In this document: positions 10,089 through 18,402 of the stretch, in pieces | Numbering within the stretch: position 1 is the stretch's first letter | Layout: every line of letters begins with the position of its first letter | Source of the DNA: Peribacillus sp. ACCC06369 | GTDB taxonomy: Bacteria > Bacillota > Bacilli > Bacillales > DSM-1321 | Assembly: GCF_030348945.1 (NCBI RefSeq) | Contig: NZ_JAUCEN010000002.1 | Location: 4,836,001-4,900,000, forward strand | Length of the DNA: 64,000 nucleotides | Reading direction: 5' to 3' | The notes under the pieces: model-generated | The model's database searches: none | What the model was told of the DNA's origin: nothing | Seen by the model: the letters and a program-made list of their open reading frames with translations, nothing else | Translations under genes and position numbers: made by a program

Positions 10089-10631
10089 TTAGACGATATC
10101 CCATAATTCAGTTTTGGAAGTGGTGATTGCCGACGCTCCAGCATCAAGGGCGTTCAGGACTTCATCAGAAGTACGTATGAGACCGCCTGCAAAAATGGGT
10201 GTTTGTAGTCGTTCCTTCACTTCTTTTATCATCCACGGCATAGCGCCCGGTAAAACTTCGATATAATCCGGCTTGGTTTTCTGCACCAGCTTATAACTTT
10301 TCTCCAGCGCATGCGAATCTATTAAAAAGATTCGCTGGATGGCAATGACCCCCTTTTGCTTCGCTTTCAAAATAACGTTTGATTTAGTCGAAATCAACCC
10401 ATATGGATTATACTCCTGACAAATGAATTCTGTCGCATATTCATCACTTCTTATGCCATGGATCAAATCGACATGATAAATCATTTTCTTATTATGCTGC
10501 TTTGCCATCATACTTACATTTTTCAATTGTGATATATGCAAATCAAGAAACACGCCTATTTCATAGGAACTTTCTAAGAATCTTTCGAAATCCTTCATGC
10601 TTGCCGAAGCAGGCAAAATCTTCTGGTTCAT
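10089..10631 (-). CDS. glpP: glycerol-responsive antiterminator GlpP
   Basis: The start chosen is the ATG at 10631 (MNQKILPASASMKDF), which has an AAGGGGG site; an in-frame ATG at 10709 would add 26 residues without a good site. The 180-residue product matches the GlpP family: FICQEYNPYGLISTKSNVIL, KAKQKGVIAIQRIFLIDSHA, EVLPGAMPW and IFAGGLIRTSDEVLNALDAG. It is a TIM-barrel-like RNA-binding antiterminator that, with glycerol-3-phosphate, permits transcription past the leader terminators of glpFK and glpD, both present here. It lies upstream of glpF on the same strand, as in B. subtilis. Confidence 0.93.
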   Translation of the reverse strand: MNQKILPASASMKDFERFLESSYEIGVFLDLHISQLKNVSMMAKQHNKKMIYHVDLIHGIRSDEYATEFICQEYNPYGLISTKSNVILKAKQKGVIAIQRIFLIDSHALEKSYKLVQKTKPDYIEVLPGAMPWMIKEVKERLQTPIFAGGLIRTSDEVLNALDAGASAITTSKTELWDIV

Positions 10632-10791
10632 TATTTTCCCCCTTATCTCTGGAAAAACTAAAACTTTTAGTAATTCAGTATATTTTAAAGAGCTTGGTTT
10701 TTCAAACACATTTTAATGAATTGCCACCCTATCCATCCTTACACTAACATACCTGGCATCCCCTTTATATATTGCGGCTAAAAACGATCCA

Positions 10792-11229
10792 TCATAAAGA
10801 AAGTTTCATTTTCAATGCACCATCGACAAGTTCAAATGATTTAATTGTGCCGACCGGGATTTTTCTAACGATGTTCCAAGCACCAACATTCATTTTGATC
10901 ATTCTATTTTCAAATTCAAAAAATGGCGGTCTGTTAAATATCCTTTGGTTGATGAAACTCCTGTCAATCGGTTCCATTTCCACTAATTCAAATGAGATCG
11001 TTCTTTTTTCCACGTGAACCGGTTTTAATGTAATCCTGAAAGCTACGTTTTTCTTAAACATCATTTTTTTCACTTCCGTCGTTCCGGAAAGCACTATATG
11101 CTTTGGCGTAATCTCGACTTTAATATCCTGATCAGATGATTTCATCTTTATGATTCTCTCTATCATAGCTGCAGTTACCGTTATCGGTATGCCATTTCCA
11201 AATATATTGGATGGATCGAATGCATTCAT
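10792..11229 (-). CDS. hypothetical protein
   Basis: I do not recognise this 145-residue protein. The start is taken at the ATG at 11229, preceded by GGAGGGG; the longer frame begins at a TTG that is part of that ribosome site. It has no signal peptide or clear membrane segment and looks soluble, with alternating hydrophobic strands (VEITPKHIVLSGTTEV, VAFRITLKPVHVEKRTISFE, GALKMKLSL), suggesting a beta-rich fold in the manner of lipid-binding LmeA/DUF2993-type proteins; that comparison is by impression only. It stands alone between glpP and the S-box gene, on the minus strand, and appears to have its own transcript. Confidence 0.7.
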   Translation of the reverse strand: MNAFDPSNIFGNGIPITVTAAMIERIIKMKSSDQDIKVEITPKHIVLSGTTEVKKMMFKKNVAFRITLKPVHVEKRTISFELVEMEPIDRSFINQRIFNRPPFFEFENRMIKMNVGAWNIVRKIPVGTIKSFELVDGALKMKLSL

Positions 11230-11363
11230 CCTGGTATTCCCCTCCAACTTTCAATATCACAGTTCATAAGGAACGTCGGTTATAACATATGCTGGGTTCA
11301 CGGATGCAGTTAACATTTCCCGAGTTAATAATCGATATATTCTAAATCTTCAACCTTCAACCC

Positions 11364-11392
11364 TTGACCTTTGTAAAAACTACCTGTATAGT
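11364..11392 (+). promoter_or_regulatory. promoter of the S-box gene
   Basis: TTGACC (11364-11369), 17-bp spacer, TATAGT (11387-11392), followed about 20 bp later by the riboswitch. Confidence 0.75.
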
Positions 11393-11413
11393 CATAATTA
11401 ATTTAATAGACAA

Positions 11414-11518
11414 CTCTTATCCAGAGAGGTGGAGGGACTGGCCCTTTGATGCCTCAGCAACAGACTAATCATGTACTGTGCTAATTCCAGAAGTGTAAAA
11501 ACTTGAAGATAAGAAGAG
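11414..11518 (+). ncRNA. SAM-I (S-box) riboswitch
   Basis: Conserved S-box segments are in order: CTCTTATC (P1 5'), CAGAGAGGTGGAGGGACTGG, CCCTTTGATGCCTCAGCAAC, TGTGCTAATTCCAG and the P1 3' strand GATAAG. The aptamer is followed by a terminator and a MetE-like gene, so high S-adenosylmethionine should switch the gene off. Confidence 0.95.
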
Positions 11519-11538
11519 TAAATAGCTATGCTGCCAAC

Positions 11539-11570
11539 ACCTCTTCTTATTTTTAAGAAGAGGTTTTTTA
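11539..11570 (+). terminator. expression-platform terminator of the S-box
   Basis: ACCTCTTCTTA pairs with TAAGAAGAGGT and is followed by TTTTTTATTTT; it forms when SAM is bound. Confidence 0.9.
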
Positions 11571-11598
11571 TTTTATAAAAGGAAAGAAGGAATGCAAC

Positions 11599-12702
11599 AT
11601 GTCAATCACATTAACGAAAGCGCCTTTTAGGGCGGACCACGTCGGGAGTTTATTAAGACCGGAACGTTTACATATTGCCAGAAAGCAATTTAAGGATGGT
11701 ACAATTTCAGCGGAACGACTTCGTGAAGTTGAAACCGAAGAAATCAATCGGATTGTCGATAAACAGATTGAAGTTGGATTAGAGGCTGTGACGGATGGTG
11801 AGTTCAGACGGACCTGGTGGCACTTTGACTTCCTCGAACATTTAAATGGAATCGAGGGATATGTTACTGAAAAAGGACTCACTTTCGATGGTGTGGATAC
11901 AGAGAGATATAACGTTCGCAATACCGGAAAGGTTTCATTCAATCCTGAACATCCCTTCATTCGTGATTTTATTGAATTGAACAAAATTGTGGACGGACGT
12001 GCCGTGGCCAAACAAACCATTCCAAGTCCCAATCAATTATTTGCTGTAGGTGTTCAAAATGAAGACGTCTACCCTGATATCGAAGACTATGCAAATGATA
12101 TCGTCAAAGCGTATCAGCATGCTTTGAAAGCCTTTTATGATGCAGGAGTGCGTTATCTTCAATTGGATGATGTATATATTGCCAGGCTTTCAGCTCCGGA
12201 TTTCCAGTTCAAAGAGGGAAAATATACGAGGGAACAATTAATTGATTTAGCACTGCGTGTAATTAATGGCGCATTGGAAGGCAAACCAGAAGACCTGGTA
12301 GTCACCACCCACCTTTGTCGTGGAAACTACCAGTCGACATGGGCATTTGAAGGAAGCTATGCCCGTATTGCCCCAACATTATTGGCAAAAGAAAAAGTGG
12401 ATGGATTCTTCTTGGAATATGACGATGATCGCTCAGGGGATTTCAAACCATTGGAATACATTCCAAATAGCGGGGCGCGTGTCGTTCTAGGGGTCGTCAC
12501 TTCAAAAAATGGAGAAATCGAAGACAAGGAAGCTGTTAAGGCACGTATTAAAGAAGCCTCGCGCTTCGTTCCTTTCGAACAATTATGCTTAAGCCCGCAA
12601 TGCGGCTTTGCTTCCACCCATCACGGCAACAAGGTAACGGAAGAACAGCAGTGGGAAAAGTTGAAGTTCGTCGTTGATGTAGCAAAAGAAGTATGGGAAT
12701 GA
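11599..12702 (+). CDS. MetE-like cobalamin-independent methionine synthase family protein (YxjG/YxjH type)
   Basis: The 367-residue protein is the stand-alone catalytic half of the MetE family, as in B. subtilis YxjG and YxjH (about 375 residues). Motifs: FRADHVGSLLRP, EAVTDGEFRRTWWHFDF, RYLQLDDVYIARL, and the zinc-ligand candidates His/Cys in THLCRGNYQSTW and Cys in LSPQCGFAST. These proteins transfer a methyl group to homocysteine or a related thiol; the methyl donor of the Bacillus members is not certain. The S-box in front links it to methionine supply. The gene starts at ATG after AAAGGAAAGAAGG and is monocistronic. Confidence 0.9.
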   Translation: MSITLTKAPFRADHVGSLLRPERLHIARKQFKDGTISAERLREVETEEINRIVDKQIEVGLEAVTDGEFRRTWWHFDFLEHLNGIEGYVTEKGLTFDGVDTERYNVRNTGKVSFNPEHPFIRDFIELNKIVDGRAVAKQTIPSPNQLFAVGVQNEDVYPDIEDYANDIVKAYQHALKAFYDAGVRYLQLDDVYIARLSAPDFQFKEGKYTREQLIDLALRVINGALEGKPEDLVVTTHLCRGNYQSTWAFEGSYARIAPTLLAKEKVDGFFLEYDDDRSGDFKPLEYIPNSGARVVLGVVTSKNGEIEDKEAVKARIKEASRFVPFEQLCLSPQCGFASTHHGNKVTEEQQWEKLKFVVDVAKEVWE

Positions 12703-12718
12703 TTTTTTTATTAATCAT

Positions 12719-12746
12719 TTGACATATCGATAATTCTCGATATAAT
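12719..12746 (+). promoter_or_regulatory. near-consensus promoter and dyad operator of the ArsR gene
   Basis: TTGACA (12719-12724), 16-bp spacer and TATAAT (12741-12746). The spacer holds the dyad CATATCGATAATTCTCGATA. Start of transcription would fall next to the ATG at 12754. Confidence 0.7.
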
Positions 12747-12753
12747 GAAATGT

Positions 12754-13056
12754 ATGAAAACAATCGAGATATTTAAAGCATTATCCAATGAATCCAGGTT
12801 GCAAATCTTACAATGGCTCAAGGCGCCTGAACTCCACTTCACCCCTCATGAGGGAATAGATATGAAGGAAACCGGCGTTTGTGTAAGTCAGATTACAGAA
12901 AAATTAAACATGACCCAATCCACGGCCTCTCAATACCTCTCGATGCTTCTTAGAGCAGGATTGATCAAGACGGAGCGGATAGGAAAGTTTACGTATTACA
13001 AACGAGATGAAGATGCAATCTCAAAAATTACTGATTTCTTGAAAGAAGAAGTATGA
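12754..13056 (+). CDS. ArsR-family winged-helix repressor
   Basis: The protein has 100 residues if started at the ATG at 12754 (MKTIEIFKALSNESRLQIL); an in-frame ATG at 12745 lies inside the -10 hexamer and cannot be used from this promoter. The ArsR winged helix is plain: FKALSNESRLQILQWL, CVSQITEKLNMTQSTASQYL, SMLLRAGLIKTERIGKFTYY. No CxC metal motif of ArsR/SmtB sensors is visible (one Cys, at CVSQ), so the signal is probably not arsenic. No ribosome site precedes the ATG, so a leaderless mRNA is likely. An MFS exporter follows on the same strand and is the likely target, with related dyads in front of both genes. Confidence 0.85.
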   Translation: MKTIEIFKALSNESRLQILQWLKAPELHFTPHEGIDMKETGVCVSQITEKLNMTQSTASQYLSMLLRAGLIKTERIGKFTYYKRDEDAISKITDFLKEEV

Positions 13057-13061
13057 AAATG

Positions 13062-13098
13062 AACCTGATCCCTGCCTTAGTGGGTTAGGTTTTATTTT
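13062..13098 (+). terminator. terminator after ArsR gene
   Basis: AACCTGATCCC pairs imperfectly with GGGTTAGGTT, followed by TTATTTTCC. Confidence 0.55.
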
Positions 13099-13109
13099 CC
13101 TTTTAACAA

Positions 13110-13170
13110 TTCGACATTTCACGATATGTTTATTTTTTTATTCATACATATTAACATATTCCGATATGTC
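13110..13170 (+). promoter_or_regulatory. candidate ArsR operators before the MFS gene
   Basis: GACATTTCACGATATGT (13112-13128) and AACATATTCCGATATGTC (about 13153-13170) are dyads of the form ACATATnnCGATATGT, the same theme as the element in the arsR promoter (12720-12742). Confidence 0.5.
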
Positions 13171-13211
13171 TTTGCATATAACCATAAATCATTAATGAGG
13201 AGTGAATCTAT

Positions 13212-14387
13212 TTGCTTAATACATGGAAAATTTACATGTTGGCGATTATCAGTTTTTTAGTTGGAACATCCGAATTCATCATATCCGGGATTTTAGATAA
13301 GATTGCGGATTCTCTTGGAGTGACCCTTGCAGCCGCAGGACAGCTCATTACAATTTTCTCCCTTGTCTACGCAATCGGTACCCCCATTCTTATGGCTTTG
13401 ACAGCAAGTTTAGATAGACGAAAATTAATGTTGTACTCACTTGGACTATTCGTAGTCGCCAATCTCCTTGCCTTCCTATTACCAGGCTTTGGACCGTTTC
13501 TATTTGCACGCATAATCATGGCTCTAGGTGCAGGATTGGTTGTTGTCACCGCTTTGAATATTGCTGCTAAGCTTGCTCCGCCAGACAAACAAGCTAGTTC
13601 TATCGCGACAGTGGTCATGGGGTTTACAGCTTCCCTTATCATTGGGGTACCTCTTGGAAGAATCATGACGGATGCATTCGGATGGAAATCTGTCTTTGGC
13701 GGAATCGCCCTATTCGGCCTGATTGCCATGATCGTTTTATTCTTTACCATTCCGCCTACCAAAGGGGATAAACCGGTACCTCTTCTCCAACAGCTGGCGC
13801 TTCTAAAAAAAAGGAAAGTTGCCCTTGGATTATCGATAACCTTCTTCTGGCTAGGCGGATACTCGATTGCTTATACCTACCTATCTCCCTACCTGCTAAC
13901 TGTATCAGGGGTAAGTGACGCACTACTTAGCACAGCTTTGCTTATATTCGGAATCGCCAGCCTGATTGGATCAAAGTTTGGCGGATATAGTACGGATCGA
14001 TGGGGTGTATCATTTACACTAATCGGCGGTATGGCGCTGCATATTGTGATGATCATCATGTTGTCCATCGTTACAAATTCATTGATTGGCGTTTTGACAA
14101 TCCTTACATTATGGTCGTTCGCGGCATGGTCATCAGGGCCGACACAGCAATATCATTTAGCCACCCTTGAGCCTGAATCATCAGGAGTCATGCTCGGTCT
14201 CAATCAGTCGATGATGCAATTGGCCATGGCTGCCGGTGCTGGGATTGGCGGTGTTGCTGTAGAACATGTATCCCTTGCTTCCATAACCTGGATCGGTGCA
14301 ACGGGGGTTGCCATTGCCATGGTCATTGTTCTGGTCCTTTCAAGTTCATCGTCAAGCAGTAAAATAGCACAGTCCATAAAATCCTAG
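13212..14387 (+). CDS. MFS transporter (DHA1 type, AraJ/PbuE-like)
   Basis: The 391-residue protein has twelve hydrophobic segments and major-facilitator motifs: the loop 2-3 motif variant MALTASLDRRKLML (about residues 62-75), TM4 motif with FARIIMALGAGLVV, and the antiporter motif C-like region GFTASLIIGVPLGRIM typical of drug or metabolite exporters. It starts at TTG with GAGGAG nine bases upstream. Preceded by an ArsR-family gene and by dyads like those at that gene's promoter, it is probably an efflux pump induced by the ligand of that repressor. The exported compound is unknown; purine-base or sugar efflux relatives exist in this family. Confidence 0.88.
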   Translation: MLNTWKIYMLAIISFLVGTSEFIISGILDKIADSLGVTLAAAGQLITIFSLVYAIGTPILMALTASLDRRKLMLYSLGLFVVANLLAFLLPGFGPFLFARIIMALGAGLVVVTALNIAAKLAPPDKQASSIATVVMGFTASLIIGVPLGRIMTDAFGWKSVFGGIALFGLIAMIVLFFTIPPTKGDKPVPLLQQLALLKKRKVALGLSITFFWLGGYSIAYTYLSPYLLTVSGVSDALLSTALLIFGIASLIGSKFGGYSTDRWGVSFTLIGGMALHIVMIIMLSIVTNSLIGVLTILTLWSFAAWSSGPTQQYHLATLEPESSGVMLGLNQSMMQLAMAAGAGIGGVAVEHVSLASITWIGATGVAIAMVIVLVLSSSSSSSKIAQSIKS

Positions 14388-14407
14388 ACCGTTATATAAA
14401 CATTCAT

Positions 14408-14432
14408 CATAAGGCTAGATTTTAGCCTTATG
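14408..14432. terminator. hairpin after MFS gene
   Basis: CATAAGGCTA pairs with TAGCCTTATG between convergent genes; the T-run is weak. Confidence 0.5.
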
Positions 14433-14488
14433 ATAAATCCTAAAGCTGAAAGCAACAAAAAAAGAACGCCCACCAGCACGCCCCCTTT

Positions 14489-15013
14489 TTACTTGCAGCT
14501 ATCTTCATCATCCATTTTCTTCACAAATATATCATCCGTCACCCTATCTTCCAGTTTGTTCCTCAATGCCAATTGCGCAGCCTTCCCATCACTGGGCGAC
14601 CCGTCAGAGAAATACATCGGAAACAAGGAGAAAAACATAATATAGAAAGAAAAATAGATAAATTGATACCAGATTACCGAGCTATCCAGGATATTCTGAT
14701 ACACTAAGCTATATATGATCAGCATGCTGACTAAATTAAAGATAGCCCCCCCTAAATAAATCAGCATATTCGTCAATCGATTATCATGTTTCAATCCTTT
14801 GAACTCGCAAGTCCCATTCCAAAAATAATATTTCCTCACCTCTATGTTCCGAAAGGCGAAAAGTTTATTACCACAACCGATCAAGATTTTCTTTTCTGAT
14901 CCCCCAAAGATCGTAACAAAGAAAATATGCCCGCTCAAATGTATCAGCGTAACGATCGGCAAGATCAAAAAAAAGGAAAATAGAAATTTAATGATATCAG
15001 AGAGACCAAACAT
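14489..15013 (-). CDS. membrane protein resembling an M50 site-2 protease with a degenerate active site
   Basis: The start is the ATG at 15013, ten bases after AAGGAGG; the longer frame starts at a TTG overlapping that site. The 174-residue product has about four hydrophobic segments. The first contains TLIHLSGHIFFVTIFGG, positioned like the HExxH helix of M50 metalloproteases but with Ser in place of the catalytic Glu (HLSGH). The late motif PMYFSDGSPSDGK resembles the family's (N/F)PxxxxDG motif that supplies the third metal ligand. If it is an M50 relative it would be inactive or metal-binding only. It stands alone and no substrate is suggested by the neighbours. Confidence 0.7.
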   Translation of the reverse strand: MFGLSDIIKFLFSFFLILPIVTLIHLSGHIFFVTIFGGSEKKILIGCGNKLFAFRNIEVRKYYFWNGTCEFKGLKHDNRLTNMLIYLGGAIFNLVSMLIIYSLVYQNILDSSVIWYQFIYFSFYIMFFSLFPMYFSDGSPSDGKAAQLALRNKLEDRVTDDIFVKKMDDEDSCK

Positions 15014-15164
15014 GTTAATCAACCCTCCTTACCAGAGCAATTTTCTCAAAAACCCTATTACTGGGATGTTACTCTGATACCCTGTCCAAAATAGTTATAA
15101 CTAGTAAATTTTCACAGTAGTAGTATGTTTCTTTCCGTCAGTGTTAAGAGAACAATTGGTTCTT

Positions 15165-15245
15165 CCACTGCTTAATTCGGCTATTTCCAGCTTAATTCGG
15201 CTGTTTCCTTCTTAATTCGACCTAACTCCAACTTATTTCGCCCTT
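15165..15245. repeat. small tandem repeat, 4 units of 20-21 bp with core CTTAATTCGG
   Basis: On the plus strand CTTAATTCGGCTATTTCCAG, CTTAATTCGGCTGTTTCCTT, CTTAATTCGACCTAACTCC and CTTATTTCGCCC follow each other directly. It lies next to the terminator of the CoA-transferase gene and has no coding content. Confidence 0.8.
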
Positions 15246-15246
15246 C

Positions 15247-15297
15247 AAAAAAAACAGGCTATCTCTTTTCAAAAAAATCCGGAAAAGTGATAGCCTT
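15247..15297 (-). terminator. terminator of CoA-transferase gene
   Basis: On the minus strand AGGCTATCACTTTTCC pairs with GAAAAGAGATAGCCT, then a T-run. Confidence 0.85.
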
Positions 15298-15308
15298 TAC
15301 ATCATTAT

Positions 15309-16409
15309 TTAGCGATTGGGGGTGCGAAGAATTTCTGCGTTGTTTTGTCCTGCCCTCAAGCCTGCATGTTTATATTCAGGGGTGAAAACCGATGTTTTAA
15401 TCGGGCATGCGATTTGCTTCTGGGCATTTCCTTTTCCGTCAGGTACCTCGACAATCATTCCCCTCTCCTTCAAATGGGGGTGTTCGGCCGCTTCAGTGAA
15501 GGTCAGCACTGGTTCTGCACAGGCCTCGAAATCAGCGAATATTTCCTGCCATTCATGAAAATCTCTTTCGAGGAAAGCAAGTCGGATGGCCGTTTTAAAC
15601 CTGATTCCGCTTTCTTCATTGCTTTTCATGCTCAGTTCATACAATTCGGGTGCACCGATCGCTTCACATAATGCTTTTCGAAAAGGAGGCTCAAGGCTTC
15701 CTACCGAAAAATAGCGTCCATCTTTCGTTTCATAAAAGTCATAAAAGGAACCTCCGTTTAACATCAGTTTTTCTGGTTCAAGCTCGAGGCCCCCTTGTAA
15801 ATTCAGAGGTGCGGATATGGCATTCAAGGCAAAACTGCAGTCGGTCATGCTGATGTCGATGGCTTGGCCTTCTCCTGTTCTTTCCCTATGAATGACTGCA
15901 GATAATATACCGATAACAGCATGCAGTGAGCCTCCGGCAAGATCTGCTATTTGGGTTCCGTTTTTTGCCGGGCCGTCCTTTTTCGTACCGGAATAGCCTG
16001 ATAAGCCTGCAATCGAAATATAATTGATATCATGTCCCGGTCGGTCTTTATAGGGACCGGTCTGGCCGAAGCCAGTGATGGAACAGTAAATCAGCTTCGG
16101 ATTGATCGATTTTAATGCCTCATACCCCAGTCCTAGGCGTTCCATGACACCTGGACGGAATTGTTCAATGACGATATCGTATTCCTTCACTAGATTTTTT
16201 ACGGATTCGATGGACTCAGATTGTTTTAAATCAAGTGTGATCGACTTCTTCGATCTGTTAAGATATTGGTTCACACCCCATGAATCCTTTGCTCCCGGCC
16301 TCTCTACTTTCAAAACGTCCGCTCCTAAATCCGCTAGCATCAAAGTGGCAAATGGGCCTGGCAGTAACGTTGAAAAGTCCAATACATTTAAATGAGTCAA
16401 TAAGGTCAT
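15309..16409 (-). CDS. CaiB/BaiF-family CoA-transferase
   Basis: Started at the ATG at 16409, which has GGAAGGTG in front, the product has 366 residues (an upstream in-frame ATG at 16433 lacks a site). It belongs to class III CoA-transferases: VLDFSTLLPGPFATLMLADL, GADVLKVERPG, the catalytic-Asp region PGHDINYISIAGLSGY and FGQTGPYKDRPG. Such enzymes move CoA between carboxylic acids through an aspartyl-CoA thioester. Formyl-CoA transferase, alpha-methylacyl-CoA racemase and carnitine-type activities all occur in this fold, so the substrate is left open. It is monocistronic, with no acyl-CoA synthetase or dehydrogenase beside it. Confidence 0.88.
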   Translation of the reverse strand: MTLLTHLNVLDFSTLLPGPFATLMLADLGADVLKVERPGAKDSWGVNQYLNRSKKSITLDLKQSESIESVKNLVKEYDIVIEQFRPGVMERLGLGYEALKSINPKLIYCSITGFGQTGPYKDRPGHDINYISIAGLSGYSGTKKDGPAKNGTQIADLAGGSLHAVIGILSAVIHRERTGEGQAIDISMTDCSFALNAISAPLNLQGGLELEPEKLMLNGGSFYDFYETKDGRYFSVGSLEPPFRKALCEAIGAPELYELSMKSNEESGIRFKTAIRLAFLERDFHEWQEIFADFEACAEPVLTFTEAAEHPHLKERGMIVEVPDGKGNAQKQIACPIKTSVFTPEYKHAGLRAGQNNAEILRTPNR

Positions 16410-16547
16410 CAGCCGTGCACCTTCCCTTTCCATTGGAAATATTAAAAGCTTTCCCCGTCGTTCTGTACATGCAATTTAGCAGAGTTTACGATTACCATAT
16501 AACACCTGCCACTAGATTTGTATAAATTTCCATTTAACAAAAATATA

Positions 16548-16574
16548 AAGCTAGGAATCAGCTTCCTAGCTTTT
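16548..16574. terminator. terminator hairpin
   Basis: AAAGCTAGGAA pairs with TTCCTAGCTTT around TCAGC; T on both flanks. Confidence 0.75.
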
Positions 16575-16599
16575 GATAATGAGCCTATAGAAAACAAGT

Positions 16600-16626
16600 A
16601 AAAGCCGGACAAATTGTCCGGCTTTT
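16600..16626 (-). terminator. terminator of lysP
   Basis: AAAAGCCGGAC pairs with GTCCGGCTTTT. It lies 14 bp after the permease stop; a second hairpin follows, giving tandem terminators. Confidence 0.85.
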
Positions 16627-16639
16627 ACTTTAAGCTTGT

Positions 16640-18124
16640 TCATTCGTATTTTTTGTCGAAGTCAAACTCGACTTCATCAATTTTAACGAATTTTGTCTTT
16701 CTTACCAGTTTATAGCCCAACCATAAACCAAGGAAAAGCGGGATTCCTAGGTACGCGGCTATAACACTGCCCCAGTCAATCTGGTCGGAGAAAAAGGCTT
16801 GGATATTTTGGGACAGGATGACGATCAAGCCAATTGCAATGGCAAAGATCGGACCTATCGGGAACCATAATGCCTTATATGGCAGCTTCTCCAATGAATG
16901 GCCTTGAGCGATGAATGCTTTTCGGAAACGATAATGGCTGATGGAAATGCCCAGCCAAAAGATGAATCCTGTAATTCCAATGGCATTCATTAACCAAATA
17001 TACACTTTACCATCACCGAATACGGAAGCTAAAAAGGCTAGCATACCGATGGAACATGTCAAAATCATTCCTGCAACCGGTACCCCTCGTTTATTAAGTC
17101 TTGCAAAAATACGCGGTGCTTGGCCATCTTTTGCCATGGAATATAGCATACGCGTAGATGCATACAGACTAGAGTTACCTGCTGATAACACCGCTGTTAA
17201 AATGACCGCATTCATAAGTGAAGCTGCAAAGGCCACTCCAGCCTTTTCAAATATGAGCGTGAACGGGCTTACCATGACGTTATCCCCTTGTAAACTTGAG
17301 CTTGTATAAGGGATAAGAAGTCCTATCACAAAGATTGCCAATACATAAAAAAGCAGGATTCTCCAGAAGACACTTTTTATGGCCTTTGGTATATTCCGTG
17401 CAGGATCTTCACTTTCACCGGCAGCCACGCCGACGATTTCAGTACCTTGAAAAGAAAAGCCAGCCGCTATGAACACGATGAAGACACCCATGAACCCACC
17501 CGGGAATGGCGCGTCATCGACGGTGAAGTTTTTAAATCCTACTGCTTCGCCGCCCATAATGCCGATAATCATTAATATCCCAACGATTATAAAAATAACG
17601 ATGGCTGTAACTTTTATGAAGGAAAACCAGTATTCGCCTTCACCATACCCTTTAACCGATAAATAGTTTAATAGGAAAATGAGCACCAAGAATGATGAAC
17701 TCCACAACAATGATGGACTATTCGGAAACCAAAATTTCATGATCATTGTTGAGGCTGCCAACTCTGCCGCTATGGTCATCGACCAATTGAACCAATACGT
17801 CCATCCCAAGGCAAACCCAAATGCCGGATCGACGAATTTCGATCCATAGGTACTGAATGATCCGCTTGTCGGCATAAAGGCTGCAAGTTCCCCTAAGCTT
17901 GTCATAACGAAGTAAACCATTGCCCCAACTAAGGCATAAGCAAGTAATGCGCCGCCTGGCCCAGCTGTATGAATGGCTGCCCCGCTGCTAAGAAACAGCC
18001 CTGTGCCGATTGCCCCTCCAATGGAAATCATCGTTAAATGTCGGGATTTTAAACCGCGCTTTAATTCTTGTCCTTCTTGCTGTGGAGGATGCTGAAAGAC
18101 GTCATTTTCTTGTTTTGGTATCAT
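16640..18124 (-). CDS. amino acid permease, LysP-like
   Basis: The 494-residue APC-superfamily permease has twelve hydrophobic segments and the amino acid permease signatures SIGGAIGTGLFLSSG (about residues 35-49), AYALVGAMVYFVMTSLGELA, and FSFQGTEIVGVAAGESEDP (about 230-248). Overall it resembles lysine-specific permease LysP, including the SGSFSTYGSKFVDPAFGFAL and YWFNWSMTIAAELAA segments. LysP imports lysine with protons. No L-box is visible upstream; instead a cre-like sequence lies just before the start. It is a single gene. Other cationic or aromatic amino acids remain possible substrates. Confidence 0.85.
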   Translation of the reverse strand: MIPKQENDVFQHPPQQEGQELKRGLKSRHLTMISIGGAIGTGLFLSSGAAIHTAGPGGALLAYALVGAMVYFVMTSLGELAAFMPTSGSFSTYGSKFVDPAFGFALGWTYWFNWSMTIAAELAASTMIMKFWFPNSPSLLWSSSFLVLIFLLNYLSVKGYGEGEYWFSFIKVTAIVIFIIVGILMIIGIMGGEAVGFKNFTVDDAPFPGGFMGVFIVFIAAGFSFQGTEIVGVAAGESEDPARNIPKAIKSVFWRILLFYVLAIFVIGLLIPYTSSSLQGDNVMVSPFTLIFEKAGVAFAASLMNAVILTAVLSAGNSSLYASTRMLYSMAKDGQAPRIFARLNKRGVPVAGMILTCSIGMLAFLASVFGDGKVYIWLMNAIGITGFIFWLGISISHYRFRKAFIAQGHSLEKLPYKALWFPIGPIFAIAIGLIVILSQNIQAFFSDQIDWGSVIAAYLGIPLFLGLWLGYKLVRKTKFVKIDEVEFDFDKKYE

Positions 18125-18140
18125 AAATTTTCATCCCTTT

Positions 18141-18154
18141 CTATAGCGCTTACA
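18141..18154 (-). promoter_or_regulatory. cre-like site before the lysP-like gene
   Basis: On the minus strand TGTAAGCGCTATAG matches the cre pattern except at the penultimate base. It lies 17 bp upstream of the start codon, so it would act as a roadblock or within the promoter. Weak support. Confidence 0.35.
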
Positions 18155-18344
18155 TGTATGGGGAAATCCATTTAATAAATTTTCCTATTTCATAGACTTT
18201 CAAATAGACCTAATTTACAATTCGAATATTCCTTTCTGAACCCTTCCTGAATTCCCTACCTGAATTTATATGCAATTTTCATGCCAGATTTACAAAACCG
18301 CAATATTCAACAAATTAACAGAAAAAACGCATTAATAGACAAAA

Positions 18345-18402
18345 CATTTTGCACTTTACGCCACGTTTTTTTGCACTTTATGCCAAGTTTTTTTGCACTT
18401 TT
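18345..18402. repeat. small tandem repeat with core TTTTGCACTTTA
   Basis: Two full units and one partial: TTTTGCACTTTACGCCACGT, then TTTTTTGCACTTTATGCCAA, then TTTTTTTGCACTTTTT; period about 22 bp. The surrounding 18155-18573 stretch is AT-rich and holds no other gene I can support. Confidence 0.7.

Noticed and set aside
16640..18300. Lysine (L-box) riboswitch before the LysP-like gene
   Set aside because: The upstream region lacks the L-box conserved segments and a terminator/antiterminator pair.
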